Position numbers and translations under genes: made by a program | The notes under the pieces: generated by a model | The model's database searches: none | The model's input: the letters and a program-made list of their open reading frames with translations, nothing else | Told to the model about the DNA's origin: nothing | Assembly: GCA_050186725.1 (NCBI GenBank) | Contig: JBFWYG010000004.1 | Location: 1-64,000, forward strand | From: JADJYF01 sp050186725 | GTDB taxonomy: Bacteria > Pseudomonadota > Gammaproteobacteria > Ga0077536 | Reading direction: 5' to 3' | Length of the DNA stretch: 64,000 bases | In this document: positions 27,749 through 38,908 of the stretch, piece by piece | Layout of the letters: each line of letters opens with the position of its first letter | How positions within the stretch are numbered: the stretch's first letter is position 1

Positions 27749-27885
27749 GTGAATGCGGCCTCGACGGCCAATGCGAGATGGGGCCCGCAGGATACAGCGA
27801 ACAGGCTTGCGCGCGCGATGTGGAAACTTCGCGCGCGGCGCGCGGTCTGGCGCTTTGTTGACGCTTTCCGCGGGCCTGTGGAACA
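27736..27885. other. mnmG upstream region with DnaA-box-like nonamers
   Basis: Three same-direction matches to the DnaA box complement TGTGGATAA occur: tgtggatac (27736-27744, inside mnmG), tgtggaaac (27819-27827) and tgtggaaca (27877-27885), with 1, 2 and 2-3 mismatches. E. coli oriC adjoins mnmG, but no AT-rich unwinding region is visible here. The rest of the 27749-28041 gap shows no gene; it should hold the divergent promoters of mnmG and the ABC operon. Confidence 0.2.
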
Positions 27886-28041
27886 CTCTCGCGCCCGCCG
27901 CAGGGGGGCTTCGAGCCGGCGCATTCTCAAGCGCGCGCCGCTCGCGTCACCGCTGGCGAAGCTGTCGAAGGCGATGCGACCATGCATGCCGCCCGACATC
28001 CCGCCAGGCCCCCACCGCTTCATACAAAGAAGAGACATGGC

Positions 28042-29004
28042 ATGGAAACCTTGATTGAAGTCAAAGGTTTGAGCAAGAACTTCGGGGCATTGCAGGCAGT
28101 GAGCGACATTTCGCTCAGCGTGACCCGCGGTGAAGTCCTGGGCTTCCTCGGCCCGAACGGCGCCGGCAAGTCGACCACCATGAAGATGATCACCGGCTTC
28201 CTCGCGCCGAGCGCCGGGCAAGTGGCCATCGCCGGTCACGACATCGAGCAGGCGCCGCTCGCGGCCAAGGCCAAGCTCGGCTATGTACCGGAAGGCGCGC
28301 CGGCCTATGGCGAAATGACGCCCGCCGCGTTCCTCGAGTTCATCGCCGACGTGCGCGGCCTGCCCCGCGCGACGCGCGCGGCGCGCATCGCCGAGGTGGT
28401 GGCGAAGATTCACCTGGAAAACGTGCTCCACCAGCGCATCGAGACCCTGTCGAAGGGCTTCAAGCGTCGCGTGGGCCTCGCCCAGGCCATCCTCCACGAC
28501 CCCGAGATCCTGGTGATGGACGAGCCGACTGATGGCCTCGATCCGAACCAGAAGCACGAGGTGCGCTCACTCATCAAGGAGATGGCGCCCCACAAGGCCA
28601 TCGTCATCTCGACCCATATCCTGGAAGAAGTGGACGCGGTCTGCACGCGTGCCATCATCATCAACCAGGGCCGCATCATCTTCAGCGGCACGCCCCTGGA
28701 ACTCGCCGAACGCTCGCGTTATCACAACGCCGTCACGGTGATCGTGCCGAGCGCGGCGAAGTCGCAGGCGCTGGCGGTGCTCCAACCGCTGTGCGTCGGC
28801 CAGGAGATAGAACAGCAGGCGGTCGGCGGTGACTGCAGGCTCACGCTGGTCGGCGGCCGACAGTCGCTCGAGGGCCTGCAGCAGGCGCTGCGCGACGGAG
28901 GCTGCGAGCTGCGCGGCGTGTTTGTCGAACATGGCCACCTGGACGAGGTGTTCCGCACGCTGACGCGGGCCGCCAGCGCGTCGGGCGAGGTGCATCGCAC
29001 ATGA
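28042..29004 (+). CDS. ABC transporter ATPase, GldA-like
   Basis: ATP-hydrolysing subunit of an ABC-2 type exporter. The ATG at 28042 (AAGAAGAGA upstream) gives 320 residues. Walker A is GPNGAGKST near residue 37, the signature is LSKGFKRRVGLAQAI, Walker B is ILVMDEPTDGLDP and the H-loop is STHILEEV. About 80 residues after the ATPase domain form an extension that includes VFVEHGHLDEVFRTLT, usual in this subgroup. Its stop overlaps the permease ATG (ATGA). With the next three genes it resembles the gliding-type Gld ABC set, also widespread in non-gliding Proteobacteria; the substrate is unknown. Confidence 0.9.
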   Translation: METLIEVKGLSKNFGALQAVSDISLSVTRGEVLGFLGPNGAGKSTTMKMITGFLAPSAGQVAIAGHDIEQAPLAAKAKLGYVPEGAPAYGEMTPAAFLEFIADVRGLPRATRAARIAEVVAKIHLENVLHQRIETLSKGFKRRVGLAQAILHDPEILVMDEPTDGLDPNQKHEVRSLIKEMAPHKAIVISTHILEEVDAVCTRAIIINQGRIIFSGTPLELAERSRYHNAVTVIVPSAAKSQALAVLQPLCVGQEIEQQAVGGDCRLTLVGGRQSLEGLQQALRDGGCELRGVFVEHGHLDEVFRTLTRAASASGEVHRT

Positions 29005-29735
29005 ACGGCTTCACCACCATTCTCAAGCGCGAGCTGCGCGCCTACTTCGCGACCCCGGTCGCCTACGTGTTCATCGTCATCTTCCTGGTCCTGGCGGGCG
29101 TCGCGACCTTCTACATGGGCGGCTTCTTCGAGCGCGGCCAGGCCGATCTCGAACCCTTCTTCCAGTTCCATCCGTGGCTCTACATGTTCCTCATCCCAGC
29201 CATCTCGATGCGGTTGTGGTCCGAGGAACGCAAGGCGGGCACGCTCGAGCTCCTGCTGACCCTGCCGATTCCGCTCGCGGCGAGCGTGGTGGGCAAGTTC
29301 CTCGCGGCGTGGATCTTCACGGCCTTGGCGCTCGCCGGCACCCTGCCCTTGTGGCTGACGGTGAACTACCTGGGCGATCCGGACAACACCGTGATTCTCG
29401 CGGGCTACCTCGGCAGCCTCTTGATGGCCGGCGGCTTCCTCGCCATCGGCGCGTGCATCTCCGCGCTGACCCGCAACCAGGTCATCGCCTTCGTCATCAG
29501 CTTCGTGATCTGCTTCGCCTTCAACCTGAGCGGGTTTCCGATGGTGATCGACATGTTCAGCGCCTGGGCGCCGCAGGCGGTGGTCGACGTCATCAGTTCG
29601 TTCAGCTTTCTCACGCACTTCAATGCCATCGTCAAGGGCGTGATCGATGTGCGTGACCTTGTCTTCTTCGCCTCGCTGATCGCCTTCTGGCTGTACGCCA
29701 ACGTGCTGGCCATCGAGATCAACAAGAGCAATTGA
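29001..29735 (+). CDS. ABC-2 type permease, GldF-like
   Basis: Membrane subunit of the exporter. The 244-residue protein has six membrane segments beginning at about residues 20, 58, 95, 133, 165 and 222 and starts MNGFTTILKRELRAYFATP, typical of GldF-type permeases. The cytosolic coupling segment RLWSEERKAGTLELLLTLPI is clear. It overlaps the ATPase stop by 4 nt and is 18 nt before the GldG-like gene. Confidence 0.9.
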   Translation: MNGFTTILKRELRAYFATPVAYVFIVIFLVLAGVATFYMGGFFERGQADLEPFFQFHPWLYMFLIPAISMRLWSEERKAGTLELLLTLPIPLAASVVGKFLAAWIFTALALAGTLPLWLTVNYLGDPDNTVILAGYLGSLLMAGGFLAIGACISALTRNQVIAFVISFVICFAFNLSGFPMVIDMFSAWAPQAVVDVISSFSFLTHFNAIVKGVIDVRDLVFFASLIAFWLYANVLAIEINKSN

Positions 29736-29753
29736 GCGCAGGGGAGTTCGAGC

Positions 29754-31643
29754 ATGAATCGCAAACTCGTGACCGGCACCGGCCTCGTCATCGCGCTGGC
29801 GCTGTTCCTGACCGTGAACATCATCGCCAACCAGACGCTGACCTCGCTGCGCCTGGACTTGACCGAGAACAAGCTCTACACGCTGTCCGCGGGCAGCCGC
29901 AACATCCTCGGCCAGCTCGCCGAGCCTGTGACCTTGCGCCTGTACTTCTCCGCCAAGGCCTTCGCCGACGTGCCGCAGCTCTTGAACTACGGCAAGCGCG
30001 TGCGCGACATGCTCGAGGAGTACGTCGCCACCGCGGACGGCAAGCTGCGCCTGCAGGTGATCGACCCCGAACCCTTCTCCGAGGCCGAAGACGAAGCGGT
30101 CGCCTACGGCGTGCGGCAGATTCCGTTGTCCGGCAACGGTGACCAGGGCTATCTCGGCGTAGTGGGCACCAATGCCACCGACGACGTGCAGGCGCTGCCG
30201 CTCCTGAGCCCGGAGCGGGAAGACGCGCTGGAATACGAGGTCACCAAGATGATCTACGCGCTGGCGCACCCGAAGAAGCGCGTGCTCGGCATCATCTCCA
30301 CCCTGCCGGTGCTGGCGCTGCCACCCGATCCCATGACCGGGCGGCCACGCTCGCAGGACTGGACGAGCTTCGCGCTCTTGAAGGAGCTCTACGATCTGAA
30401 GGAGATGAGCCCCGACACCAAGACCATCGCGGACGACATCGACACGCTGCTGGTGGTGCATCCCAAGGACCTGCCGCCCGACACGCTCTACGCCATCGAC
30501 CAGTTCGTGCTGAAGGGCGGCAAGGCGCTGATCTTCGTCGACCCGCTCGCCGAGCAGGACCCGGCCCAGCCGAATCCGGAAACGCCGGGCGTGGCGCCCA
30601 AGCTCGACTCCACTCTCGCACCGCTGTTCGAGAAGTGGGGCATCAAGCTGGTGGCGGACCAGGTGGTCGGCGATCCGGTCGCCGCGGTGCGCGTGAACTT
30701 CCGCTCGCCGCGCGGCCAGCAGGAGGTGTCCTACCTGCCCTGGCTGCAGATGCAGGGCGACACCTTGAACCATGAAGACTTCATCACCAACGAACTGAAC
30801 TCGGTCAACGTCGGTTCCGCCGGCGCGCTGGAAGCACTGCCGGGCGCCAAGACCAAGGTCACGCCGCTCATCCAGACCGAGACCACCGGCGGCTTCATCG
30901 AGCGGGACTCGATCATCTTCGTGCGTGATCCGGCCGGCCTGCTCGAGAACTTCAAGTCCGACGGCAAGCGTCACGTCATCGCCATGCGCGTCACAGGCGA
31001 GGTCGAGAGCGCGTTCCCGGAAGGCCGGCCGCAGGCCGAGGAAGGCAAGCAGGTGGCGCCCGACCCGGCCTATCTCGCCCGCTCGAAGCAGCCCATCAAC
31101 GTCATCGTGGTGGCCGACACCGACGTGCTGGCGGACCGCTTCTGGGTACGCTTCTCGAGCTTCGGCGACATGCGCATCCCCGAGCCCTTTGGCAACAACG
31201 GCGACTTCCTGGTCAACGCGGTCGACAACCTCGGCGGCAACGACGACCTGATCAGCCTGCGCAGTCGTGGCCAGTACACCCGCCCCTTCGAGGTCGTGCA
31301 GTCCATCCAGCGCGAGGCCGAGACGCAGTTCCGCGATCGCCAGCGGGCGCTGCAGGGACAGCTGGCCGAACTGGAGAAGAAGCTCACCTCGCTGCAGGGC
31401 GAGCACGATGGCAAGGACATGCTGCTCACCCCCGAGCAGAAGACCGAGCTGGAGGGCTTTCGCCAGGAGCAGCTCCGCACCCGCAAGGAACTGCGCGCGG
31501 TCCAGCACGAGCTCGACGCCAACATCGAGGGCCTGGGCGCGCTGGTCAAGTTCGTGAACACGGCGCTGGTGCCGCTGCTGATCGCCTTGTTCGCGATCCT
31601 GGTCGCGGTGCTGAAGCCCGACGCGCGCCGCGCGGCCTCGTAG
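29754..31643 (+). CDS. GldG-family ABC transporter-associated protein
   Basis: The 629-residue protein has one membrane segment near the N-terminus (TGTGLVIALALFLTVNIIAN) and one at the C-terminus (about 600-620), bracketing a large extracytoplasmic region. That region has the GldG/DUF4350-like fold signatures LDLTENKLYTLS near the start and TLLVVHPKDLPPDTLYAIDQ, KGGKALIFVDPLAE and VVADTDVLADRFW. A coiled coil spans about 520-590. It has no ATPase or enzyme motif that I recognise. In gliding bacteria GldG is needed with GldA and GldF; here its role is presumably to serve the exporter. Confidence 0.87.
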   Translation: MNRKLVTGTGLVIALALFLTVNIIANQTLTSLRLDLTENKLYTLSAGSRNILGQLAEPVTLRLYFSAKAFADVPQLLNYGKRVRDMLEEYVATADGKLRLQVIDPEPFSEAEDEAVAYGVRQIPLSGNGDQGYLGVVGTNATDDVQALPLLSPEREDALEYEVTKMIYALAHPKKRVLGIISTLPVLALPPDPMTGRPRSQDWTSFALLKELYDLKEMSPDTKTIADDIDTLLVVHPKDLPPDTLYAIDQFVLKGGKALIFVDPLAEQDPAQPNPETPGVAPKLDSTLAPLFEKWGIKLVADQVVGDPVAAVRVNFRSPRGQQEVSYLPWLQMQGDTLNHEDFITNELNSVNVGSAGALEALPGAKTKVTPLIQTETTGGFIERDSIIFVRDPAGLLENFKSDGKRHVIAMRVTGEVESAFPEGRPQAEEGKQVAPDPAYLARSKQPINVIVVADTDVLADRFWVRFSSFGDMRIPEPFGNNGDFLVNAVDNLGGNDDLISLRSRGQYTRPFEVVQSIQREAETQFRDRQRALQGQLAELEKKLTSLQGEHDGKDMLLTPEQKTELEGFRQEQLRTRKELRAVQHELDANIEGLGALVKFVNTALVPLLIALFAILVAVLKPDARRAAS

Positions 31644-31654
31644 GAATACGCGAC

Positions 31655-32773
31655 ATGAATGGCAAGTGGCTGGGGTTCATCGCGCTCACCCTGGTGATGG
31701 TGGGCGTGGCGTGGAAAGTGAGCGTGGACAAGGCGCCGCAGACGGAAGTGCAGCGCAGCGCGCTCGCCGCGGGGCTCATGGACATGGTCAACGACGTCAC
31801 GCGCGTCGAGCTGCGGGACGGCCAGCGCCACACCACGCTCACGCGCGACGGCGACGGTTGGCGGGTCGCGAGCCAGGACGGCTTCCCTGCCAATACCGCC
31901 GCCGTGCGCCGCCTCCTGCTGCAGCTCGCCGGCCTCGAGACCGTCGAGCCCAAGACCAGTCTGCCGGAGAGCTATGGGCGTATCGGCGTCGCCGACCCGG
32001 GCGAGGGCTCCGACGGCCTGCTGATCGAGGTGTGGGCGGGCGACAAGAATCTGCTGGGTCTCATCGTCGGCCATGCACGCGAGGGCGGTCCGCAGGATCA
32101 GCGCTACGTGCGCCGCGCCGGCGAGGCGCAGTCCTGGCTGGTCAACGGCAAGATAGAAGCCGCCGCCGATCCCATCACCTGGCTGGATGCGCGCATTGTC
32201 GACATCGACACCGCCCGCGTGCGCCGCGTCACCCTGACGCCCGTCGAGGGCCCGCCGGTGGTGGTGTCCAAGGCCAAGCCGGAGGACAACTTCTTCGCGC
32301 TCGAACAAGTGCCGGCCGGCAAGGAACCGCGTTCCAAGGCCCTGGTGTCCAGCCTCGGCGCCGCCTTGCTCGACCTGCGCTTCAACGCCGTGGCGAGCGC
32401 CGCCCGGGTCGCGGACGGCAAGCCCCAGGGCAGCGCAATCGTCGAAACCTTCGACGGATTGAAGGCGCGGATCGAACTGTTCGAAAAGGACGCCAAGACC
32501 TACGCGCGCTTCCACTTCGAGCAGGACCCGACGGCGTCAACCGCACCGGACGCGGCGGACGCCAAACCCGCGACGCCGGAAGAAACGACGAGCAAGCCCG
32601 AGGACGGGGCCGAGAAGCCCAAGGAGACGGTAGCGGAAGAGGTCAGGCGGCTGGCGGACAAGACCGCGAACTGGGCCTATGTGCTGCCAGACTACAAGCT
32701 GCGCCTTTTGGCCAAGCGGCTGGACGACCTGGTGCAGGTGCCGATCAAGAAGTCGGCGAGGGCCGCCGACTGA
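31655..32773 (+). CDS. DUF4340-containing protein
   Basis: Unknown function; regularly linked to GldG-type ABC operons. The 372-residue protein has one N-terminal membrane segment (WLGFIALTLVMVGVAW) and an extracytoplasmic DUF4340 domain with repeated beta segments such as TTLTRDGDGWRVASQDGFPA and the characteristic AVRRLLLQLAGLETVEPKT. An acidic, proline/threonine-rich linker lies at about 290-330, followed by WAYVLPDYKLRLLAKRLDDL. It starts 11 nt after the GldG-like gene and ends the operon. Confidence 0.85.
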   Translation: MNGKWLGFIALTLVMVGVAWKVSVDKAPQTEVQRSALAAGLMDMVNDVTRVELRDGQRHTTLTRDGDGWRVASQDGFPANTAAVRRLLLQLAGLETVEPKTSLPESYGRIGVADPGEGSDGLLIEVWAGDKNLLGLIVGHAREGGPQDQRYVRRAGEAQSWLVNGKIEAAADPITWLDARIVDIDTARVRRVTLTPVEGPPVVVSKAKPEDNFFALEQVPAGKEPRSKALVSSLGAALLDLRFNAVASAARVADGKPQGSAIVETFDGLKARIELFEKDAKTYARFHFEQDPTASTAPDAADAKPATPEETTSKPEDGAEKPKETVAEEVRRLADKTANWAYVLPDYKLRLLAKRLDDLVQVPIKKSARAAD

Positions 32774-32781
32774 GGGAGCGC

Positions 32782-32803
32782 GGCCGCGCCTATCGGCGCG
32801 GCC
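32782..32803. terminator. hairpin between convergent DUF4340 and hypothetical genes
   Basis: A 9-bp perfect stem (ggccgcgcc / ggcgcggcc) with a tetraloop (tatc) fills the 36-nt gap between two convergent genes and could serve both. Neither side has a proper T-run, so termination may be weak or helped by Rho. Confidence 0.45.
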
Positions 32804-32809
32804 TTGGGC

Positions 32810-33373
32810 TCAGTGCACGTGTTCGCTGACGCAGCAGGACGCGGGCAGCGCGCTGGTCATCGCGCGCAGCATGCGCCAGCCGTGGGCGCTGCCAAGGTCA
32901 TGCCACAGGTTGTAGGCGTTGAAGCCATCGAGGCAGGGCTCACCGCTCTGCAGCACGCGCAGCGTCTGCAGGGTATCCATGGCGGCGACGAACTCGTCGG
33001 CCAGCAGCGTGTGGATGTCCGACTTGTGCTTGGACGCGAACTCACGGAATGCGTGGCGCCCGACTTCCACGAAATAGGACACCGGCACGCCTTTCTGGAT
33101 GGCGTGCTCGGGAAACAGGCCGGCGAACAGCAGGCACTGATCGCCCACCACGGACGGGTCCGAGGTGTCGGCGTGCAGGATGCGGTCGATGCGGTCGATG
33201 AAGCCGCTCTCGAGGTCGCGGGTGCTGGTGCCGGCGCCGACGTGGCGGAACAGCAGGCTCACCAGGTGCTCTTCCACCGCCGGGCTGATACGGACGCCCG
33301 CCGACAGTTGCGCATGGGTCAGGAGCGCGCGCCAGCCGGCGGTCTCGGCGATGTGCAGTTCGGGGTAAACCAT
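32810..33373 (-). CDS. hypothetical protein, mostly helical
   Basis: I do not recognise this family. The ATG at 33373 gives 187 residues, mostly predicted helix, without signal peptide or membrane segment. Notable features are the stretch VGDQCLLFAGLFPEHAIQKG near the middle, HAFREFASKHKSDIHTLLAD, and a C-terminus with two adjacent cysteines and two histidines (ASCCVSEHVH) that could bind metal. It is divergent from glyQ and converges on the Gld-type operon. An upstream ATG at 33445 would add 24 residues. Confidence 0.7.
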   Translation of the reverse strand: MVYPELHIAETAGWRALLTHAQLSAGVRISPAVEEHLVSLLFRHVGAGTSTRDLESGFIDRIDRILHADTSDPSVVGDQCLLFAGLFPEHAIQKGVPVSYFVEVGRHAFREFASKHKSDIHTLLADEFVAAMDTLQTLRVLQSGEPCLDGFNAYNLWHDLGSAHGWRMLRAMTSALPASCCVSEHVH

Positions 33374-33513
33374 GGTCGGGGTCCTCGCTTGGACACGGTG
33401 TCGGCGCGCCGCGGCCAAAGCTTTAGGCGCCAGCCCCTTCGGCATACCGAAGCGTGAACGCTGCCGCTATACTGCCGGCCCCCAAGGCAAGCCCTCGACC
33501 GTGACCCATCGCC

Positions 33514-34436
<923 letters not shown>

Positions 34437-34440
<4 letters not shown>

Positions 34441-36515
34441 GTCGCCGCGAAGCCCTGCTCATCGAACTCGGCACCGAGGAATTGCCGCCCAAGGCGCTGC
34501 CCGCGCTGTCGGAGGCCTTCGCCGCCGGCCTGGAGAAGCAGCTGCGCGGCGCCGGCTTCGACTTCGACGGCGTCGAGCGCTTCGCCACTCCGCGACGCCT
34601 CGCGGTGCGCGTGCTGAACCTGCCCGCCGAACAGCCCGAGCGCCTCGAGACGCGGCGCGGGCCGGCAGTGAGCGCGGCCTTTGACGCGAACGGCGCGCCG
34701 ACCAAGGCGGCGCAGGGCTTCGCCCGCTCCTGCGGCGTGGCGGTGGAGGCCCTCGGTCGGCTCGAGACCGCCGAAGGCGCCTGGCTTTCGTTCGAGCAAC
34801 GTATCGCCGGCCGCCAGCTGTTCGACCTGGTGGCCGACATGGTCGAAACGGCGCTCGCCGGCCTGCCGATCCCCAAGCGCATGCGCTGGGGCGACAAGAC
34901 CGCGGAATTCGTGCGGCCGGCCCATTGGCTGGTGATGCTCTACGGCGACGAGGTCGTGCCGGGCACGGTGCTGGGTCTCGGCGCCGGTCGCGTGACCCGC
35001 GGGCATCGCTTCATGCACGGCGGCATGCTCGAACTCAGCCATGCGCGCGACTACGAGGCGCGGCTCACTGAACCGGGTCATGTCATCGTCTCGTTCGCCG
35101 AACGCCGCGCGCGGGTCCGGGCGCTGGTGGAGGAAACCGCCGCCGCCGAGGGCGGCCGCGCGTTGCTGGACGAGGCGCTGCTCGATGAGGTCACCGCGCT
35201 GGTCGAGTGGCCGGTGCCGATCTGCGGCGCGTTCGACGAACACTTCCTGGAACTGCCGGGCGAGGTGCTGATCGCCACCATGCAGGGACATCAGAAGTAT
35301 TTCCCGGTGGCCGGTGATGACGGGCGCCTGCGCAATCGCTTCATCACGCTCGCCAATGTCGCGAGCGTGACGCCAGCGGCGATTCGCGCCGGCAACGAGC
35401 GCGTGGTGCGTCCGCGCCTGTCCGACGCCAACTTCTTCTACACCGCCGACCGCGCGCGGCGTCTCGACAGCCGCCTGCCGGGCCTCGACGCCATGCTCTA
35501 CGAGAAGCGCCTGGGATCGCTCGGCGACAAGACGCGCCGCGTCGAGCAGCTGTGCGGCACGCTGGCCGCCGCCTGCGGCGCGGACCTGGAGGCGGCGACG
35601 CGCGCGGCCATGCTGTCGCGCTGCGACCTGTTGTCCGACCTGGTCGGCGAGTTTCCCGAGCTGCAGGGCACCATGGGGCGCTACTACGCCGCGGCGGACG
35701 GCGAGAGCAAGGCTGTGAGCGAGGCGCTCGGCGAGTTCTATCAGCCACGCTTCTCCGGTGACGCCATCCCCGCCTCGCCGGTCGGACGCTGCATCGCGCT
35801 CGCGGACAAGCTCGACTCGCTGGTCGGCATCTTCGGCATCGGCTCGGCGCCGACCGGCGATCGCGATCCCTTCGCGCTGCGCCGCGCCGCCATCGGCGCG
35901 CTGCGCATCCTGATCGAAGCCGACATCGACCTCGACCTGCGCGTGGCGCTCGCCGCCGCGCTCGAAGGCTATGCCGGCGTCAAGCTCGCGCCCGACACCA
36001 CCGAACAGGTCTACGCCTTCATGCGCGAACGCCTGCGCGGCTTCTACCTCGAGCGCGGCACGCCGAACGATGTGTGCGCGGCGGTGTTCGCCAACGACCC
36101 GTCCGCGCCGGCCGAGGTTGCGCGCCGCCTGGCGGCGGTCACGCGCTTTCGCGAACTCCCCGCCGCGCAGGCGCTCGCCGCAGCCAACAAGCGCATCGCG
36201 AACATCCTGAAGAAGCTCGACACGCCGCCCGGCGCGGAGGTCGACGATGCGCTGCTCGCCGACGCCGCCGAGCGCGAACTCGCGACTCGGTACGCCGCGC
36301 TCGCACCGCAGGCCGAACAGCTGTTCTCGACCCGCGAGTACACCCGCTACATGGAACTGCTCGCGACGCTGCGCGAACCGGTGGACGCGTTCTTCGACGG
36401 CGTGATGGTGATGAGCGAAGACGCGCGCTTGCGCGCCAACCGGCTCGCGCTGCTGGGACGGCTGCACGCGCTGTTCACCCGCGTGGCGGACATCGCGCGA
36501 CTGCACGAGCCCTGA
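34437..36515 (+). CDS. glyS: glycyl-tRNA synthetase beta subunit
   Basis: Partner that recognises and binds tRNA-Gly. The 692-residue protein starts REALLIELGTEELPPKALPA, has the tRNA-binding and HD-like domain and the typical VGIFGIGSAPTGDRDPFALR segment. The reading frame is open upstream inside glyQ, but the family start and the 4-nt overlap place the ATG at 34437. It is full length. gmhB follows after 4 nt. Confidence 0.97.
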
Positions 36516-36519
36516 GGGC

Positions 36520-37050
36520 ATGCGCACCCTGCTGCTCGATCGCGACGGTGTCATCAACCAGGATTCGCGCGACTACATTCGCTCCGCCAACCATTGGCGC
36601 GCGCTGCCAGGCGCGCTCGAGGCGATGGCGCGGGCCCATCGCGCCGGCTTTCGCATCATCGTCATCAGCAACCAGTCGGGTCTCGCGCGCGGGCTGTTCG
36701 GCGTGCGTGATCTGAATGCCATCCATTGCCGCCTGTCGGAAGAGCTCGCGCATTTCGGCGGCCGCGTCGAGGCCTTCTTCTTCTGCCCCCATGGCCCGCA
36801 GGATGAATGCGATTGCCGCAAGCCGCGCGCCGGTCTGCTGCTCGCGCTGCGCGATCGCTTGGGCGTCGATCTCACCCGCACGCCTTTCATCGGCGATCGC
36901 CTGAGTGACGCCCAGGCCGCGCTCGCGGTGGGCGCGCGGCCGATACTGGTGCGCAGCGGCATCGAACCACTGAAGCCCGATGCGCTGGCGGCGAGCGGCG
37001 TGCAAGAGGTCTACGACGACCTCGCGGCGGCGATCGCCGCGCTGGTGTGA
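36520..37050 (+). CDS. gmhB: D-glycero-beta-D-manno-heptose 1,7-bisphosphate 7-phosphatase
   Basis: HAD-family phosphatase in the ADP-heptose branch of LPS inner-core synthesis. The 176-residue protein has the nucleophile/acid pair D7 and D9 in LLDRDGVINQD, the ISNQSGLARG motif 2, and the zinc loop with C, H, C, C in CPHGPQDECDC followed by RKPRAG. It begins 4 nt after glyS and its stop overlaps the next start (GTGA). It links this run of genes to envelope synthesis. Confidence 0.94.
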   Translation: MRTLLLDRDGVINQDSRDYIRSANHWRALPGALEAMARAHRAGFRIIVISNQSGLARGLFGVRDLNAIHCRLSEELAHFGGRVEAFFFCPHGPQDECDCRKPRAGLLLALRDRLGVDLTRTPFIGDRLSDAQAALAVGARPILVRSGIEPLKPDALAASGVQEVYDDLAAAIAALV

Positions 37051-37769
37051 GCATGGCGAGGGCGCGTTCGCTTCTGTTCTACCTCGGACTCGCGCCGCTC
37101 ACGGTGCTGTTCAGCCTGATTGGCCTGTTGATCCTGCCGCTGCCGCGGCCCTGGCGTTACCAGGTCATCATCCGCTGGTCGATGCTGACCATCGCGTGGC
37201 TCGGCATCGCCTGCGGCCTGCGCTGGCGGGTGTCCGGTAAGGAGAACATTCCGGCGCAGCCGGGCGTGATCCTGAGCAAGCACCAGTCCGCGTGGGAGAC
37301 CATCGCGCTGCAGCTGGTCTTTCCGCGCCAGTCCCAGGTGCTGAAGAAGGAACTGCTGTACGTACCGTTCTTCGGTTGGGGGCTGGCGAGCCTGAATCCC
37401 ATCGCCATCGACCGCAAGGCCGGCACCAGGGCGCTGCGCACCGTGCTGGAGAAAGGTGCCGACCGGCTGCGGGACGGCTGGTGGGTGCTGTTGTTCCCCG
37501 AGGGCACGCGCATTCCCGCGGGCCAGAAGGGGCGCTACACCCAGACCGGCGCCGCGCTCGCGCTGGCAGCCGGCACGGTGGTCGTGCCGGTGGCCCACAA
37601 CGCCGGCGTATTCTGGGCGCGCAACGCGCTGACCAAGTATCCCGGCACCATCGACGTGGTGGTCGGCCCGCCGATCTCGACCGCGGGCAAGAGCGCCAAG
37701 GCCGTAACCTTGGAAGCCGAGGCCTGGATCGAGGAGACCTGCGCGCGCCTGCCGCTGACACCCGCCTGA
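37047..37769 (+). CDS. 1-acyl-sn-glycerol-3-phosphate acyltransferase (PlsC-like)
   Basis: Membrane acyltransferase that makes phosphatidate from lysophosphatidate. The 240-residue protein (GTG at 37047; ATG at 37053 is a two-codon-shorter option) has an N-terminal membrane segment, the motif SKHQSAWET (glutamate in the place of the usual acid) and the substrate-binding LLFPEGTRIP. It overlaps gmhB by 4 nt. The KHQSxWET form is common in gammaproteobacterial PlsC homologues, so the residue change alone does not argue against activity. Confidence 0.88.
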   Translation: MSMARARSLLFYLGLAPLTVLFSLIGLLILPLPRPWRYQVIIRWSMLTIAWLGIACGLRWRVSGKENIPAQPGVILSKHQSAWETIALQLVFPRQSQVLKKELLYVPFFGWGLASLNPIAIDRKAGTRALRTVLEKGADRLRDGWWVLLFPEGTRIPAGQKGRYTQTGAALALAAGTVVVPVAHNAGVFWARNALTKYPGTIDVVVGPPISTAGKSAKAVTLEAEAWIEETCARLPLTPA

Positions 37770-37818
37770 GCGCTGCTCTGCGTCAACGTCGCTTTCGCGC
37801 CTACGCTGTCCAGCGTGA

Positions 37819-37849
37819 TTGACGCACGCGCCGGGGCAGCCCTTATCAT
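37819..37849 (+). promoter_or_regulatory. candidate hemB promoter
   Basis: TTGACG (37819-37824) and TATCAT (37844-37849) are separated by 19 bp, both 5 of 6 to consensus but with slightly long spacing. The start site would be about 24 nt before the hemB ATG. Confidence 0.5.
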
Positions 37850-37879
37850 TGCCGCACACTTCACGTTGCGGACCGTCCG

Positions 37880-38887
<1,008 letters not shown>

Positions 38888-38908
38888 GCTTCGCCGCCTC
38901 GCGCCTTT

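Noticed and set aside
28722..31508. A 928-codon open frame on the minus strand across the Gld-type operon
   Set aside because: It is antisense to clear ABC, permease and GldG genes, is rich in His/Arg/Glu-Gln runs typical of shadow frames in high-GC DNA, and has no domain I recognise.
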